Shown here in pieces: positions 1 through 8,401 of a stretch of DNA of 64,000 nt. Source of the DNA: Microbacteriaceae bacterium (GTDB lineage: Bacteria; Actinomycetota; Actinomycetes; Actinomycetales; Microbacteriaceae). The notes below the pieces were generated by a model, which was given only the letters and a program-made list of their open reading frames with translations, did no database searches and was not told where the DNA came from. Position 1 is the stretch's first letter. Each line of letters opens with the position of its first letter. The stretch spans positions 62,001-126,000 of the forward strand of contig SCRE01000020.1 of assembly GCA_004297935.1 (NCBI GenBank), given 5' to 3'. The position numbers and the translations under genes were made by a program.

Positions 1-234
1 GACCAACTGCGGGACTGGGGCGGAAGCGATCTGTTCGGTTTGGAAGCTCTTCAAGGCCATATAGGCGATTGGGAAGAATAGGATCAGGCTTCCGATCCAT
101 GCGGCTACAGCAATTGCGGAATGCCTAATCCGCGCCTTCCTCCGGGCAACCCGCCGCGCCGGAGCGATGACCCGGCGCGGATCCGCCGGATTGGGGATCG
201 TTTGTTGGGACCGGGTAACTCGTGTGGTGGTCAC
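1..234 (-). CDS. Carbohydrate ABC transporter permease, MalG-like (partial, 3' part beyond left edge)
   Basis: Seventy-eight codons of the N terminus are visible and the frame stays open through base 1. A basic, Pro/Arg-rich cytoplasmic head of about 43 residues leads into a first membrane segment (AIAVAAWIGSLILFFPIAYM) followed by ALKSF, the usual beginning of the second inner-membrane permease of sugar ABC importers. The GTG start at 232-234 overlaps the stop of the upstream permease by four bases (GTGA), and a GGAGGG ribosome site lies just before it. Both points fix the start and imply translational coupling. It would pair with the upstream permease to form the channel fed by the binding protein at 1236-2615. 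No ATPase gene is visible; it may lie further left or be a shared MsmK-type protein. Confidence 0.85.
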   Translation of the reverse strand, partial: MTTTRVTRSQQTIPNPADPRRVIAPARRVARRKARIRHSAIAVAAWIGSLILFFPIAYMALKSFQTEQIASAPVPQLV

Positions 235-1157
235 ACTCGTCCCTCCTTTTTGAATAGACCGGATAGCAGGCGAAGCGCCGGCAGGATGAGCGCAATCGTG
301 AGGATTAAAGCGACAACCCCATAGGCAGACGCGGCTCCAAAATCAAACGATTGGAATCCCTTCAAATAGATGTAATAGGTAATGTTTGTTGTCGCGTACG
401 CGGGGCCGCCAGCGGTCAGAATGTCTATTTCACCAAACGTCTGCAGAAGGTTCATTGCTAGCAGGAGTGCAGTGAGCTCAATGAACGGGCGCATGTGGGG
501 CAGCATGATGAAACGGAATTGGCGCAGCGCTCCTGCGCCATCGACTCGTGATGCCTCCAACTGATCCTGTGGCATGCCTTGTAACCCTGCAAGCAGGATG
601 AGAAGGGCGAACGGAGCGAAGCGCCAGGTGAGGAACATGATGAGCGAGACCATCGGGTAGTCGCTTAGCCATGAAATGCGCGGCAAACCCATGGTTCCGG
701 AAATCCAGCCTAAGAATCCAAATCCAGGGTCGAAGATTGCTGTTTTCCAGAAAAGTGTTACTGCCACGGGCATCATGAAAAACGGAGTGATCGCCAGGGT
801 GCGGGCTACCCCGCGCCCCGGGAAAGCATGGTTGAGTAGCATGCCAAGTCCTAGGCCAATGGCAATACACAAAACCGTGGCTGCAGCGGTCATCACCACG
901 GTGTTCAGAATCGACTGCCAGAACACATGGTCGGTGAACGCGTTAACAAAATTCTCGCCGAAATAGAAAGCTTGCTTGCTTACCGAGAGGAGGTTCCAGC
1001 GCGAAAAGCTGAAGATGATCGTCAGTGCAAAGGGAATCTGGGTGAGCACCAGAGTAAAGATCAGTGCCGGAAGCAGCGGACCCCGCAGCTTCCATCGCTC
1101 AAGGCGACTGATTTTTGGTGCGGGCCGAGCAGGCCGCCTCACCGTTGCTGTTGTCAT
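231..1157 (-). CDS. Carbohydrate ABC transporter permease, MalF-like
   Basis: A 308-residue integral membrane protein with about six hydrophobic segments. It has the binding-protein-dependent permease loop in its C-terminal third (EASRVDGAGALRQFRFIMLP, matching the EAA-x3-G-x9-I-x-LP pattern that contacts the ATPase). Length and pattern fit MalF/UgpA-type sugar permeases. The ATG at 1155-1157 is preferred over an open extension to 1214 because the protein then begins with a short basic head; the ribosome site there is weak. It lies 78 bases after the binding-protein gene and overlaps the next permease by four bases, so the three form one leftward operon. The sugar transported cannot be read from the permease; the neighbouring catabolic genes suggest a polyol or ketose. 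Confidence 0.9.
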   Translation of the reverse strand: MTTATVRRPARPAPKISRLERWKLRGPLLPALIFTLVLTQIPFALTIIFSFSRWNLLSVSKQAFYFGENFVNAFTDHVFWQSILNTVVMTAAATVLCIAIGLGLGMLLNHAFPGRGVARTLAITPFFMMPVAVTLFWKTAIFDPGFGFLGWISGTMGLPRISWLSDYPMVSLIMFLTWRFAPFALLILLAGLQGMPQDQLEASRVDGAGALRQFRFIMLPHMRPFIELTALLLAMNLLQTFGEIDILTAGGPAYATTNITYYIYLKGFQSFDFGAASAYGVVALILTIALILPALRLLSGLFKKEGRV

Positions 1158-1235
1158 GACTTGCGTTGCCGATCTTCGCTGGTGGTGGAGTACCGCCAGC
1201 GGCCCTCTCAACAAGGGCCACTGGCGAGCTCTCAG

Positions 1236-2615
1236 TTATTTGAGGTAGCCGGCAACCTTCACGGCGTTCTGGGCGTATGCCTGACTCTTGGCAAGCGCCT
1301 GAGGTACCGTCTCGGATCCCGCTATTGCGCCAGAGATCTGCTGCGAAACGAAGTTGCCGATGTCGACGAACTCCGGGATCTGCACGTATTGGACACCCGT
1401 GTACGGGACGGGCATTACGGTCGGCTGGTTAGGAGTCGCCTCCTTGATCGACTTCAGAGTAAGAGCTGCATACGAGGCGGCGGCTTTCTGATATCCCGGA
1501 ATCTGGTACGTGGATACACGTGATCCGGGCGGGATTGAGTCCCAACCCGCCTTCTGGCCGGAGAGCTGGATGTAGCCCTTGCTTGTAGCCCACTCGATGA
1601 ACTTCCAAGCGGCGTCCTTGTGCTTGCTTGCCGATTCGATGCCCAAGCCCCACGACCACAGCCACCCAGACGGCTTCGCAGATGGGCCAGTCGGGGCCAT
1701 CGCGAACGCAATGTTCTTCGCGACCTCGGGAGTCGCCCCTTGAATCGCTGAGCCGGCAAAGACCGTGTCGTCATACCACATAGCTGCCTTGCCCTGGCTG
1801 AACTGCTGCAAGCAAACGTCCCACCCGTCCTTGGCGGCGTCTTGTTGGCCAGCCGTCTTCAGAAGATCCACATAGAACTGAACCGCCTTCTCAGTAGCGG
1901 GTGATGTCAACTGCGGTTCCCACTTCTCATTGAACCAGCTGCCACCAAACGTATTGACCACCGTTGTCAACGAGGCGAGATTCTGCCCCCAACCCGAGAG
2001 GCCACGCAGGCAGATACCAGCAACCCCATTCGCTGGGTCGTTCATCTTTTCTGCTGCAGCTTGGACTTCGTCCCAGGTTGGGTTTTCCGGAATCGTTACC
2101 CCCGCTTTGTCGGCCATCGCCTTGTTGTACATCAGGAACGAGGATGAACCATAGAACGGCGCAGCGTAAAGCGTGCCGTGCGAAGAAACGATCGCTTTGA
2201 TCGGTTGCAGGAGATCTGCCGCATCCCATGACGGACTGCTCTTTACATAGCTTGTCAAAGGGTCAATCCAGCCGTTCTTGGCATAGTTCGGTACGTCATA
2301 GCTTCCGAGCATTACCACGTCGAATTGGCCGGCCTTTGTGGCGACGTCTTTCGTGACCGCCGGGCGCAGGTCGTTCTCCGGGAGCGTGGTGAACTTCACC
2401 TTGATGCTGGGATTCTTTTTGTAGAAGTCCGAGATGAGGGATTCAGCGGTCTTCATTTGGGGGTTCGCGGCTAGAGCGACGGTGATGGTCGTTGCGCCGC
2501 CTGCTGAGGATCCCGGTGCACACGCTGCGAGTAGTGAGACTGCCATAGCTCCGGCTGCTACTGCGGAAATGATGCGGGAGGTGCGTACGCGTCCCCGCCT
2601 CTGGGGAGGTTTCAT
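1236..2615 (-). CDS. Extracellular sugar-binding lipoprotein of the ABC importer
   Basis: A 459-residue solute-binding protein of the family-1 extracellular type. Residues 1-31 form a lipoprotein signal peptide with a lipobox ending LLAAC (Cys32 would be lipidated), so the mature protein is tethered outside the membrane. The body contains features typical of maltose/trehalose/polyol binding proteins: GQFDVVMLGSYDV near the N-lobe hinge, AAPFYGSSSFLMYNK, and a C-terminal WKFIEWATS segment. The ATG at 2613-2615 has an AAAGGA ribosome site eight bases upstream and gives a proper signal peptide; an upstream open extension to 2843 has neither. It is the first gene of the importer operon and has a strong palindromic operator about 40 bases before its start. 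The ligand is unknown; a polyol or ketose is inferred from the nearby dehydrogenase, kinases and aldolase. Confidence 0.92.
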   Translation of the reverse strand: MKPPQRRGRVRTSRIISAVAAGAMAVSLLAACAPGSSAGGATTITVALAANPQMKTAESLISDFYKKNPSIKVKFTTLPENDLRPAVTKDVATKAGQFDVVMLGSYDVPNYAKNGWIDPLTSYVKSSPSWDAADLLQPIKAIVSSHGTLYAAPFYGSSSFLMYNKAMADKAGVTIPENPTWDEVQAAAEKMNDPANGVAGICLRGLSGWGQNLASLTTVVNTFGGSWFNEKWEPQLTSPATEKAVQFYVDLLKTAGQQDAAKDGWDVCLQQFSQGKAAMWYDDTVFAGSAIQGATPEVAKNIAFAMAPTGPSAKPSGWLWSWGLGIESASKHKDAAWKFIEWATSKGYIQLSGQKAGWDSIPPGSRVSTYQIPGYQKAAASYAALTLKSIKEATPNQPTVMPVPYTGVQYVQIPEFVDIGNFVSQQISGAIAGSETVPQALAKSQAYAQNAVKVAGYLK

Positions 2616-2656
2616 GGTTATGTCCTTTGATAAGCGGCACTGGTCATCTTGATAAG

Positions 2657-2681
2657 TACTGTACATACAAGCCGTACAGTA
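2657..2681. promoter_or_regulatory. Palindromic operator before the importer operon (putative GntR site)
   Basis: A perfect inverted repeat, TACTGTAC - nine bases - GTACAGTA, lies 42 bases upstream of the binding-protein start. On the minus strand it includes TATACT, a good -10 hexamer, so a bound repressor would block the promoter. The stretch CTGTACATACAAGCCG recurs with one change (CTGTACGTACAAGCCG) before the aldolase/kinase operon. This links both operons to one regulator, most simply the GntR protein at 4566-5318. The assignment to that regulator is inference. Confidence 0.65.
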
Positions 2682-3109
2682 TAGACAATAATGGTTGAGT
2701 AGCCACAGGTCAAGTCGCAATTGCGCAAGTTCGCATTGCGCGTGAATCACTACTGCGCCGCCTGGCTTTCCTGGACGAAAGATGCCTTCGAGGGGCCCGT
2801 CCGAGACTGGATTATGCCTGATAAGGCTTCGGCGACGTCCCAATCAGAGTTTTAGGCCGACGGCGAGATGCTGCAAGTGGCTCGACCATGACGAGTAGCG
2901 TCGTCCCGCGTTCGAGCATTCCGGGTGAACCATCAACGTCGCCCCAATCTCGCGGGTCATAGAGCAATTACGCGACAACGACGTCGATAGCCCAGGTTCT
3001 CCTCTGGCACGGCTGACTTCGGGCAGCGACCCTAAAGGCCTAGTCGAGGTAGGGGTGATGGAGGGTTGCTCGGGCCCGGATGTCTTGATATTTTCATGCG
3101 CCGAAGGCG

Positions 3110-3204
3110 AAGGACGGCCTCAGGCTCTGGGCGGGGCCGGTGAAGGTGCGAAGTTCTGGATGAGCGTGTTGATGGACGTCAAGAACTGTGGGTTCAAGGA
3201 CAAG
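3110..3204 (+). pseudogene. IS256-family transposase remnant
   Basis: Bases 3139-3204 translate to GEGAKFWMSVLMDVKNCGFK, closely resembling the EGAKFWLSVLTELKNRGV block of IS256-type transposases. The preceding LWAG of the same block is present at 3125-3136 but in another frame, so a one-base loss separates them. Nothing else of the 400-residue protein is recognisable, and no inverted repeats were seen. It occupies the 644-base gap between the importer operon and the dehydrogenase (2616-3259). Apart from the operator, the rest of that gap shows nothing I can name. Confidence 0.6.
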
Positions 3205-3259
3205 TTGGACGAAGGGACGTGTGAGTGCAGCTGGTTCCAGGTATTCCGTGCCCGGCCGA

Positions 3260-4258
3260 CTATTGACGCTGCGGGAGGATCTGCACCTTGCGAGCCGACT
3301 CCGAGGTGGCTGCTGCGAGGGCGTCTGCGTATTCCCCCAGCCCGAACGTATGGGTCACCATTCGCTCAGCCAGTTCGGGAAGCGCTTTTATCACATCGAC
3401 CGCGGCGGGGTAGGACGTCGCCAGCGACTGGGAACCAATAATGTTCAGTTCACGGTCGAACAGATCGTACGGGTGCAGATCGATGTGCGCCGTCGGGCTC
3501 ACTACGCCCATTTGGAGCAGAGTGCCTCGCTCGGCCAGGCGTATTAGCGCATCGGAAACGGCGGATGGATGCCCACTCGCCTCGATAACAAGATCGACGT
3601 CGCGCTCGCTTACACGCTCCCTGGGAGCGAAGACGGCGTCGACGCCGAACTCGAGCGCAGCTTCGCGGCGTACCGGGCTAGGTTCGATCACATCGATCGC
3701 CTTCGCCCCTTGCGACCGCACCAACGCGCCAGCCAAGAGGCCGATCGAACCTGCGCCATAGATCAACACGCGCTGACCGCCGACAGGCCCGACTCGATCG
3801 AGCGCGTGAAGGACGCAGGCGAGGGGTTCAATGAGAGCCCCAGTCGCCCAATCGATGTCCTCGGGCAAATGAAACACGACTTTGACCGGCACGCTAACGC
3901 GCTCGGCGACAGCACCATTGGCGGTGACTCCAATTGGAATGAGGTTGCGACAGAGGTTCGTGGCACCAGCGCGGCATTGATCACAGTGACCGCACACCAC
4001 GTTGGGATCAACACACACTCTGTCTCCGACAGCGAAATCCTCAACACCATCTCCGACCTCGACTATGACACCCGCGAACTCATGCCCCGGAACAACGGGA
4101 AAGATCCCCGTCGGATAGTCTCCCGACGCAAGGTGGATATCAGTACCGCAGATGCCGACCGCCTCGGGCGCAATCACGACTTCGCCTGCGCCGGCCACCG
4201 GATCCGGCAGTTCGGTAATGGTGATCGAGTCTTTTCCGTCGAGTACCACAGCGCGCAT
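3260..4258 (-). CDS. Zinc-dependent alcohol/polyol dehydrogenase (MDR superfamily)
   Basis: A 332-residue medium-chain dehydrogenase. The catalytic zinc site is seen as GICGTDIH (Cys, then the following His) and PGHEFAG (His-Glu). The structural zinc lobe has the four-cysteine pattern CGHCDQCRAGATNLC. The Rossmann motif is YGAGSIGLLAG. Relatives are sorbitol/L-iditol, threonine and galactitol-1-phosphate dehydrogenases, which oxidise a secondary alcohol with NAD(P)+. The ATG at 4256-4258 begins the usual MRAVVLDG sequence and is preceded by GAAAGG; an open extension to 4321 has no homologous character. It is divergent from the GntR gene, and its own leader carries direct repeats that may bind that regulator. 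The likely role is oxidation of an imported polyol to a ketose for the kinases and aldolase at 5.3-10.7 kb; the substrate itself is inferred. Confidence 0.9.
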   Translation of the reverse strand: MRAVVLDGKDSITITELPDPVAGAGEVVIAPEAVGICGTDIHLASGDYPTGIFPVVPGHEFAGVIVEVGDGVEDFAVGDRVCVDPNVVCGHCDQCRAGATNLCRNLIPIGVTANGAVAERVSVPVKVVFHLPEDIDWATGALIEPLACVLHALDRVGPVGGQRVLIYGAGSIGLLAGALVRSQGAKAIDVIEPSPVRREAALEFGVDAVFAPRERVSERDVDLVIEASGHPSAVSDALIRLAERGTLLQMGVVSPTAHIDLHPYDLFDRELNIIGSQSLATSYPAAVDVIKALPELAERMVTHTFGLGEYADALAAATSESARKVQILPQRQ

Positions 4259-4369
4259 CGGGAAAACCTTTCGTGGTTCGTAGCAGAGGGATGATCCTCG
4301 GGTCGGAGGTCCTGCCGCCACGCCCGGGCGGCAGTGCCGTGAGAAACACTATCGCATTTTACATATCTC

Positions 4370-4540
4370 GTCCATACTGTCCATACCGTCCATACGCATC
4401 TATTGCAAGCGTATGAATGACACTCTGCAGTGAAGCAGTGCGTCACCGGCCCACAGAAGTCGGTCCGCGAATTCTGGTGGTCGACCTGTAAGGTCTGACC
4501 GCCCATCAGGATCTGACCGATCAGGGTATACAACCTGTAC
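4370..4540. promoter_or_regulatory. Divergent control region between dehydrogenase and gntR genes
   Basis: The 307 bases between the two divergent starts hold two candidate operator blocks. One is three 9-bp direct repeats, GTCCATAC followed by T, C or G, at 4370-4396 near the dehydrogenase. The other is GTATACAACCTGTAC at 4526-4540, containing TACA-ACC-TGTA, only 25 bases before the regulator start. The second shares TACA and GTAC half-sites with the two stronger operators at 2.66 and 10.9 kb, which suits autoregulation. No further structure was seen in the rest of the gap. Confidence 0.4.
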
Positions 4541-4565
4541 GATTGCGCCAAGAAGGAGAGTGTCA

Positions 4566-5318
4566 GTGTCGCAGATAATCGAGCGCGAATCACCAGTCCC
4601 GTACTACGAGCAGTTGTTCGGCATCCTCAGGTCGCGAATTCTGACCGGTGAGTTCGAAGCGGACGAGCGGCTTCCTAGCGAGCTGGAACTCACACGCGAG
4701 TTCGGTCTCTCCCGAGCTACAGTTCGGCAGACGCTGTCAAAGCTTGAAACTGAGGGCTACGCACGCCGCGTGGCACGCCGGGGCGTTTTTGCCTCCACGC
4801 CGACTGCGTCAACTGGCTGGATTGTTCAGGATACGCAAGGTTTTCTTGACTCGCAGCTCAGCCACGGTCGAACGGGTATCGCCACCAAAGTGATCGACGC
4901 GAGCTTCGTGGTCCCACCGGCACACGTCGCTGAAGGATTGAGACTCGGCAGCGAAGAACAGGTATTCGCACTTGAGCGCGTCCGCTCGCTCAAAGGCCGC
5001 ACCGCGATGTTCAGCACGAACTGGTTCCCCAGCGAGGTCGGCAGCATGATGTCGGCTGCCTCGGACGTCCTCGATGGCACCGGCTCAGTTGACAGCACAC
5101 TGCGTCGTGCGGGATTCGTCACCGCGGGCGCCCACCGCGTCATTCGCGCACTCCGCCCGCCAAAAGTCGTAGCGGGCCATCTCGGGATCGGTGCTCAGCA
5201 CCCCGTTATGCAAGTCCAGTCTTGGTCGTGGGACCAGAACGACCGGCGGTTCGACTACTACGAGACGTGGGTTCTTACGGATGTAGTCCCACTGGAAGTG
5301 ATGGTTGCCGCAAGCTGA
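4566..5318 (+). CDS. GntR-family regulator with UTRA ligand domain
   Basis: A 250-residue cytoplasmic repressor of the HutC type. Residues 10-75 form the GntR winged helix (PYYEQLFGILRSRILTGEF, then LPSELELTREFGLSR and VRQTLSKLE). Residues about 90-245 form the UTRA effector domain typical of sugar- and phosphosugar-responsive GntR proteins. Two GTG codons are possible. The one at 4566 is chosen because AAGGAG at 4553-4558 is then seven bases away, whereas the GTG at 4560 would be almost touching it. It is divergent from the dehydrogenase and convergent with the kinase operon, whose last stop is 27 bases downstream. Similar GTAC-containing palindromes precede the importer, the aldolase operon and possibly this gene, so it is the probable local repressor; the inducer is unknown. 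Confidence 0.9.
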   Translation: MSQIIERESPVPYYEQLFGILRSRILTGEFEADERLPSELELTREFGLSRATVRQTLSKLETEGYARRVARRGVFASTPTASTGWIVQDTQGFLDSQLSHGRTGIATKVIDASFVVPPAHVAEGLRLGSEEQVFALERVRSLKGRTAMFSTNWFPSEVGSMMSAASDVLDGTGSVDSTLRRAGFVTAGAHRVIRALRPPKVVAGHLGIGAQHPVMQVQSWSWDQNDRRFDYYETWVLTDVVPLEVMVAAS

Positions 5319-5345
5319 TCGTCCCGACGGATATCGCGTTTCATC

Positions 5346-6689
5346 TCAGCTGGACATCACCAAGGCAGCGCCGCTGAGAGCGCGCGCGGGGTCTGGGTTC
5401 CAACCGCGGCCGCGCGCGGCTAACAGGGCCGTGGCAACTGATGTGACCTCCGGTTCCAGAATGGGAACCGTGCGGTAGCCGTTCACGATTGCCTTGATTC
5501 GCACCCAGCCGGGTGAGCGAACCCACCCCCCTGCGAGTCGAACCTCTGCGTTGTCGGCGAGGTCTCTACGAACCGCGTCAACAGCATCGCGCCCGGCAAA
5601 TGCAAGGGCGCCGAGAACGGCAGAAGCGCGCGCCGCGGGATCCCGCGGGGCGTCAGTCGCGTAAGACGGGCGACCACCGCCGCGCTGGCCGGGAACGAAG
5701 TATTTGGAGTCGAGGACATCCTCCGGTTCGAGGCGGCCCTCGAGAAGCGCTTGGACATGCGAGGCGACCTCTGGGTCCTGGGACGCCCACGCGACGTTGC
5801 GAGCGAGTTCTTCGACTCGCAGCACGCTGGTCCCGTCGGACTGAATACCAGGCGCAATGTCTACCTTGTCGTGACGGCCAACATGCGGGAATGGGGACTG
5901 GGCGACAACGACTTCCGCAGTGCCCATTGAGTCGAGGACAGCACCAGGGGAGATTTGATCGACACCCCACCCCCCGATCGGATGATCGTGACCGCCAGCG
6001 ACCGTGATCGCATCGGAACTGACAACTCCTTCGGCCCCAAGACGAGCAGACCTGAAGTCACCCACCACGGCGCCTGTTCGCACAACACGTGGAAGCAGAC
6101 TGCTGGATCCGAGTGTTAGTTCGACGCGGGGAGACGCCCACCCCCGATCGGATGAACGCCAAGCGGCCGTTCGCGAGGCTATGGTGTCACTCATGTATGG
6201 TCGGCCGGACCACAGAACCCCGGGGAGATCGGCTAGCGCTGTCCACGTATGAGCAGAGCCGGCCGCCGCCTGATCCCGCGACCACTTCCATCCGACAATC
6301 GTGCGGACCGAGTCCGTGTCCGCGTCGAACATCTCATCGCCCTGGAGGGCGGGGCGCAGGGCTCGGAAGATGCCTTGCCTGCGCGGGTCGAACCACGCCA
6401 AAGCCTTGGTAAGCGGCTGAAGGTTCCCGTCGACGAGTACGCCGTCCTCGCCGACGCCCGCAGTGCTGATGGTGTGAACTATGTATCGGTGACCACACAC
6501 CTCCAATACCAGCTCCTCGACAGCGTTGAACAACCTGCGAGCATCGATAGAGAGGTCTTCGGCGTCTCGTGGAGTCGGGCGACTGGAACGGGAAACGACC
6601 GAGCCGTTGGCATCGAGGGCGACCACTTTCGAATTGGTGCTTCCGATGTCGACGCCGCAGGCGACAGGAACTCGCGCGGTACTGCGCAC
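5346..6689 (-). CDS. FGGY-family carbohydrate kinase (first of three, last in operon)
   Basis: A 447-residue sugar kinase. The N-terminal phosphate-binding loop is CGVDIGSTNSKVVALD. The central AGGHDHPIGGWGVD block is a variant of the second FGGY signature seen in subfamilies distinct from xylulokinase, and LAGGWVRSPGW is the C-terminal adenosine-site motif. Such kinases transfer phosphate from ATP to a ketose or polyol in the cytoplasm. The GTG at 6687-6689 is preferred because GGGGAGG stands five bases before it; a TTG at 6725 has no ribosome site. It is the last gene of aldolase-kinase-kinase-kinase. The sequence differs greatly from the other two kinases, so this is not a recent duplication. 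The substrate cannot be named. Confidence 0.88.
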   Translation of the reverse strand: MRSTARVPVACGVDIGSTNSKVVALDANGSVVSRSSRPTPRDAEDLSIDARRLFNAVEELVLEVCGHRYIVHTISTAGVGEDGVLVDGNLQPLTKALAWFDPRRQGIFRALRPALQGDEMFDADTDSVRTIVGWKWSRDQAAAGSAHTWTALADLPGVLWSGRPYMSDTIASRTAAWRSSDRGWASPRVELTLGSSSLLPRVVRTGAVVGDFRSARLGAEGVVSSDAITVAGGHDHPIGGWGVDQISPGAVLDSMGTAEVVVAQSPFPHVGRHDKVDIAPGIQSDGTSVLRVEELARNVAWASQDPEVASHVQALLEGRLEPEDVLDSKYFVPGQRGGGRPSYATDAPRDPAARASAVLGALAFAGRDAVDAVRRDLADNAEVRLAGGWVRSPGWVRIKAIVNGYRTVPILEPEVTSVATALLAARGRGWNPDPARALSGAALVMSS

Positions 6690-6831
6690 TGCCACCTCCC
6701 CGTATGCCTCGAACCATTCTCGCAAGTTGCAGGGCCGTCAGTGATCGACATGTTCGTTTGTTGGGGATGGTCTTCCTTAGCCGCGGCCACTGGTCTCGCA
6801 TTCAAACCTCACGATGGGATTGGACGACGAT

Positions 6832-8337
6832 TCAGACCTGTGCTGACGGCTGCCTTCGCGCTCCCCGAGGCTGTCTGCTCTGAGTAGGCAGAGTGCGATC
6901 TCCCATTCGATGCGATGGAATCTCCTCATACCCGAGCATCGCCATCGTCGACGTGTGCTGCTGCGCGATCCCAGTCTCGATCGGTATGGCAGGCAGTTCG
7001 GTAACGGCGATGGGCCAAGCGGGAAACTCGCCTGTCAGAGCTGCAACCGCCTGCATGCTCGCACCCTTCGTGACGTACTCGTCATATTCCGGCACTGCAA
7101 TCGGAATCTCCACCATCTGCGTAAGGATCGTCTGCACGGCTGGACTTTGGGCCGCTCCGCCAATCAGGAGAACCCGGTTGGCGCTCAGGTCGCACTCCTG
7201 TAAAGCGTCCACCATTGCGACCTGGCTTGCCAGAGTTCCCTCTATGACCGCCCGAGCAAAATTCGGTCGGGTGAAATTCGCAAGGGAAGCGTGATGCAGC
7301 GAGCCGCGAGCGAGCGGTAGGTCCGGGGTACGCTCGCCTTCGAAGAACGGCAACAGAGTCAGCCCCTCTGCACCGGGCCGTGCCTGCAACGCCAGCTCGG
7401 AAAGCTCTTCGTAACTGCAGCCGAGTAGACCCGCGCCGAGCTCGAAGTTCCGCGCAGCGTTGAGCGTGGCCACCAGAGGCAGCTGATCACCGGTGGCATC
7501 AGCATAGTTGCAGACATACCCGGCGTAGTCGTGCACAGGCCTGGAGGACCTCGTGTACGCAACACCGGATGTACCTAGCGAAAGCACGATGTCGCCCTCT
7601 TCCAATTCCAGGGCGAGTGCAGCGGCCGCGTTGTCACCACTGCCGACCCCGATCGGAATCCCACCAGGGATTCCGGGCAGTTGCGAGGCTGTAACGCCTG
7701 CTCTGGCGAGTGGACCACAGATCGTTGGCAACAGCGCAGGCTTCCCAAAAGCGTGCTCGAACAGGTCAACACAATAGTCGCCGGTTTCCGGAGACCAGTA
7801 CGCGGTGCCGCTGGCCTCCGATCGGTCAGTGACGAGTTCGTCGATCCCACCGGCATCAAGCCCGAATCCCCTCAGCCGCCAGGTGAGCCAGTCGTGAACA
7901 ATTGCTACAGCGGCCGTTCGGTTGACAGCCTCTGGATTCACGTCACGCAACCAGCGGACTTTGGTCACAGTATCGGACAACGTTATCGGGAGTCCGGTCC
8001 GGCGAATCCACTCGTCCCGCCCAAGCTCGCGATTGAGCGCGACCATCTGTGCGTGTGACCCTGTGTCGTTCCATAGCGGGGATTCGCACACTACGTTCCC
8101 GCGTGCGTCGAGGAAGACAGGAGTGTGCTGTTGACCGCTGACCGAGAGCGCGACAACATCGTGCAGTCCGCCGGCGCGCCACACAGCCTTCAACAGGGCA
8201 TCCCACCACGCGTCAGGATGCACGATCGTCGATGCCGGGTGCGACGCTTTACCCTCGCGCACCAGTTGTCCGGTGGCAAGATCGCGGACGGTGACCTTGC
8301 ACGACTGGGTAGACGAATCAATTCCTGCGACCAGCAT
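6832..8337 (-). CDS. xylB: Xylulokinase-like FGGY kinase
   Basis: A 501-residue kinase with the typical actinobacterial xylulokinase beginning VAGIDSSTQSCKVTVRD. It also has SVSGQQHTPVFLD (xylulokinases usually have QQHG at this substrate loop), the second signature PIGVGSGDNAAAALAL, and GTSGVAY in the ATP-binding half. Length matches XylB (about 480-500). The Thr in place of Gly beside the catalytic loop could signal a different ketose. A GTG at 8338-8340 is directly followed by the ATG chosen here; the CGGGG ribosome site serves the ATG better. It is the third gene of the four-gene leftward operon, 64 bases after kinase three and 142 bases before kinase one. The gene symbol reflects family similarity; the true substrate may be another pentulose or hexulose. 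Confidence 0.85.
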   Translation of the reverse strand: MLVAGIDSSTQSCKVTVRDLATGQLVREGKASHPASTIVHPDAWWDALLKAVWRAGGLHDVVALSVSGQQHTPVFLDARGNVVCESPLWNDTGSHAQMVALNRELGRDEWIRRTGLPITLSDTVTKVRWLRDVNPEAVNRTAAVAIVHDWLTWRLRGFGLDAGGIDELVTDRSEASGTAYWSPETGDYCVDLFEHAFGKPALLPTICGPLARAGVTASQLPGIPGGIPIGVGSGDNAAAALALELEEGDIVLSLGTSGVAYTRSSRPVHDYAGYVCNYADATGDQLPLVATLNAARNFELGAGLLGCSYEELSELALQARPGAEGLTLLPFFEGERTPDLPLARGSLHHASLANFTRPNFARAVIEGTLASQVAMVDALQECDLSANRVLLIGGAAQSPAVQTILTQMVEIPIAVPEYDEYVTKGASMQAVAALTGEFPAWPIAVTELPAIPIETGIAQQHTSTMAMLGYEEIPSHRMGDRTLPTQSRQPRGARRQPSAQV

Positions 8338-8401
8338 CACTGCCCCGTTTCCAAACCCCGCACCACCGTCGGGCGGCGGCCCGCGTGCTGTCCCAGCACG
8401 G

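Noticed and set aside
3055-3441. 128-codon protein gene opposite the dehydrogenase
   Set aside because: Only a short internal stretch is IS256-like and the rest is antisense to the dehydrogenase; treated as a transposase remnant instead.
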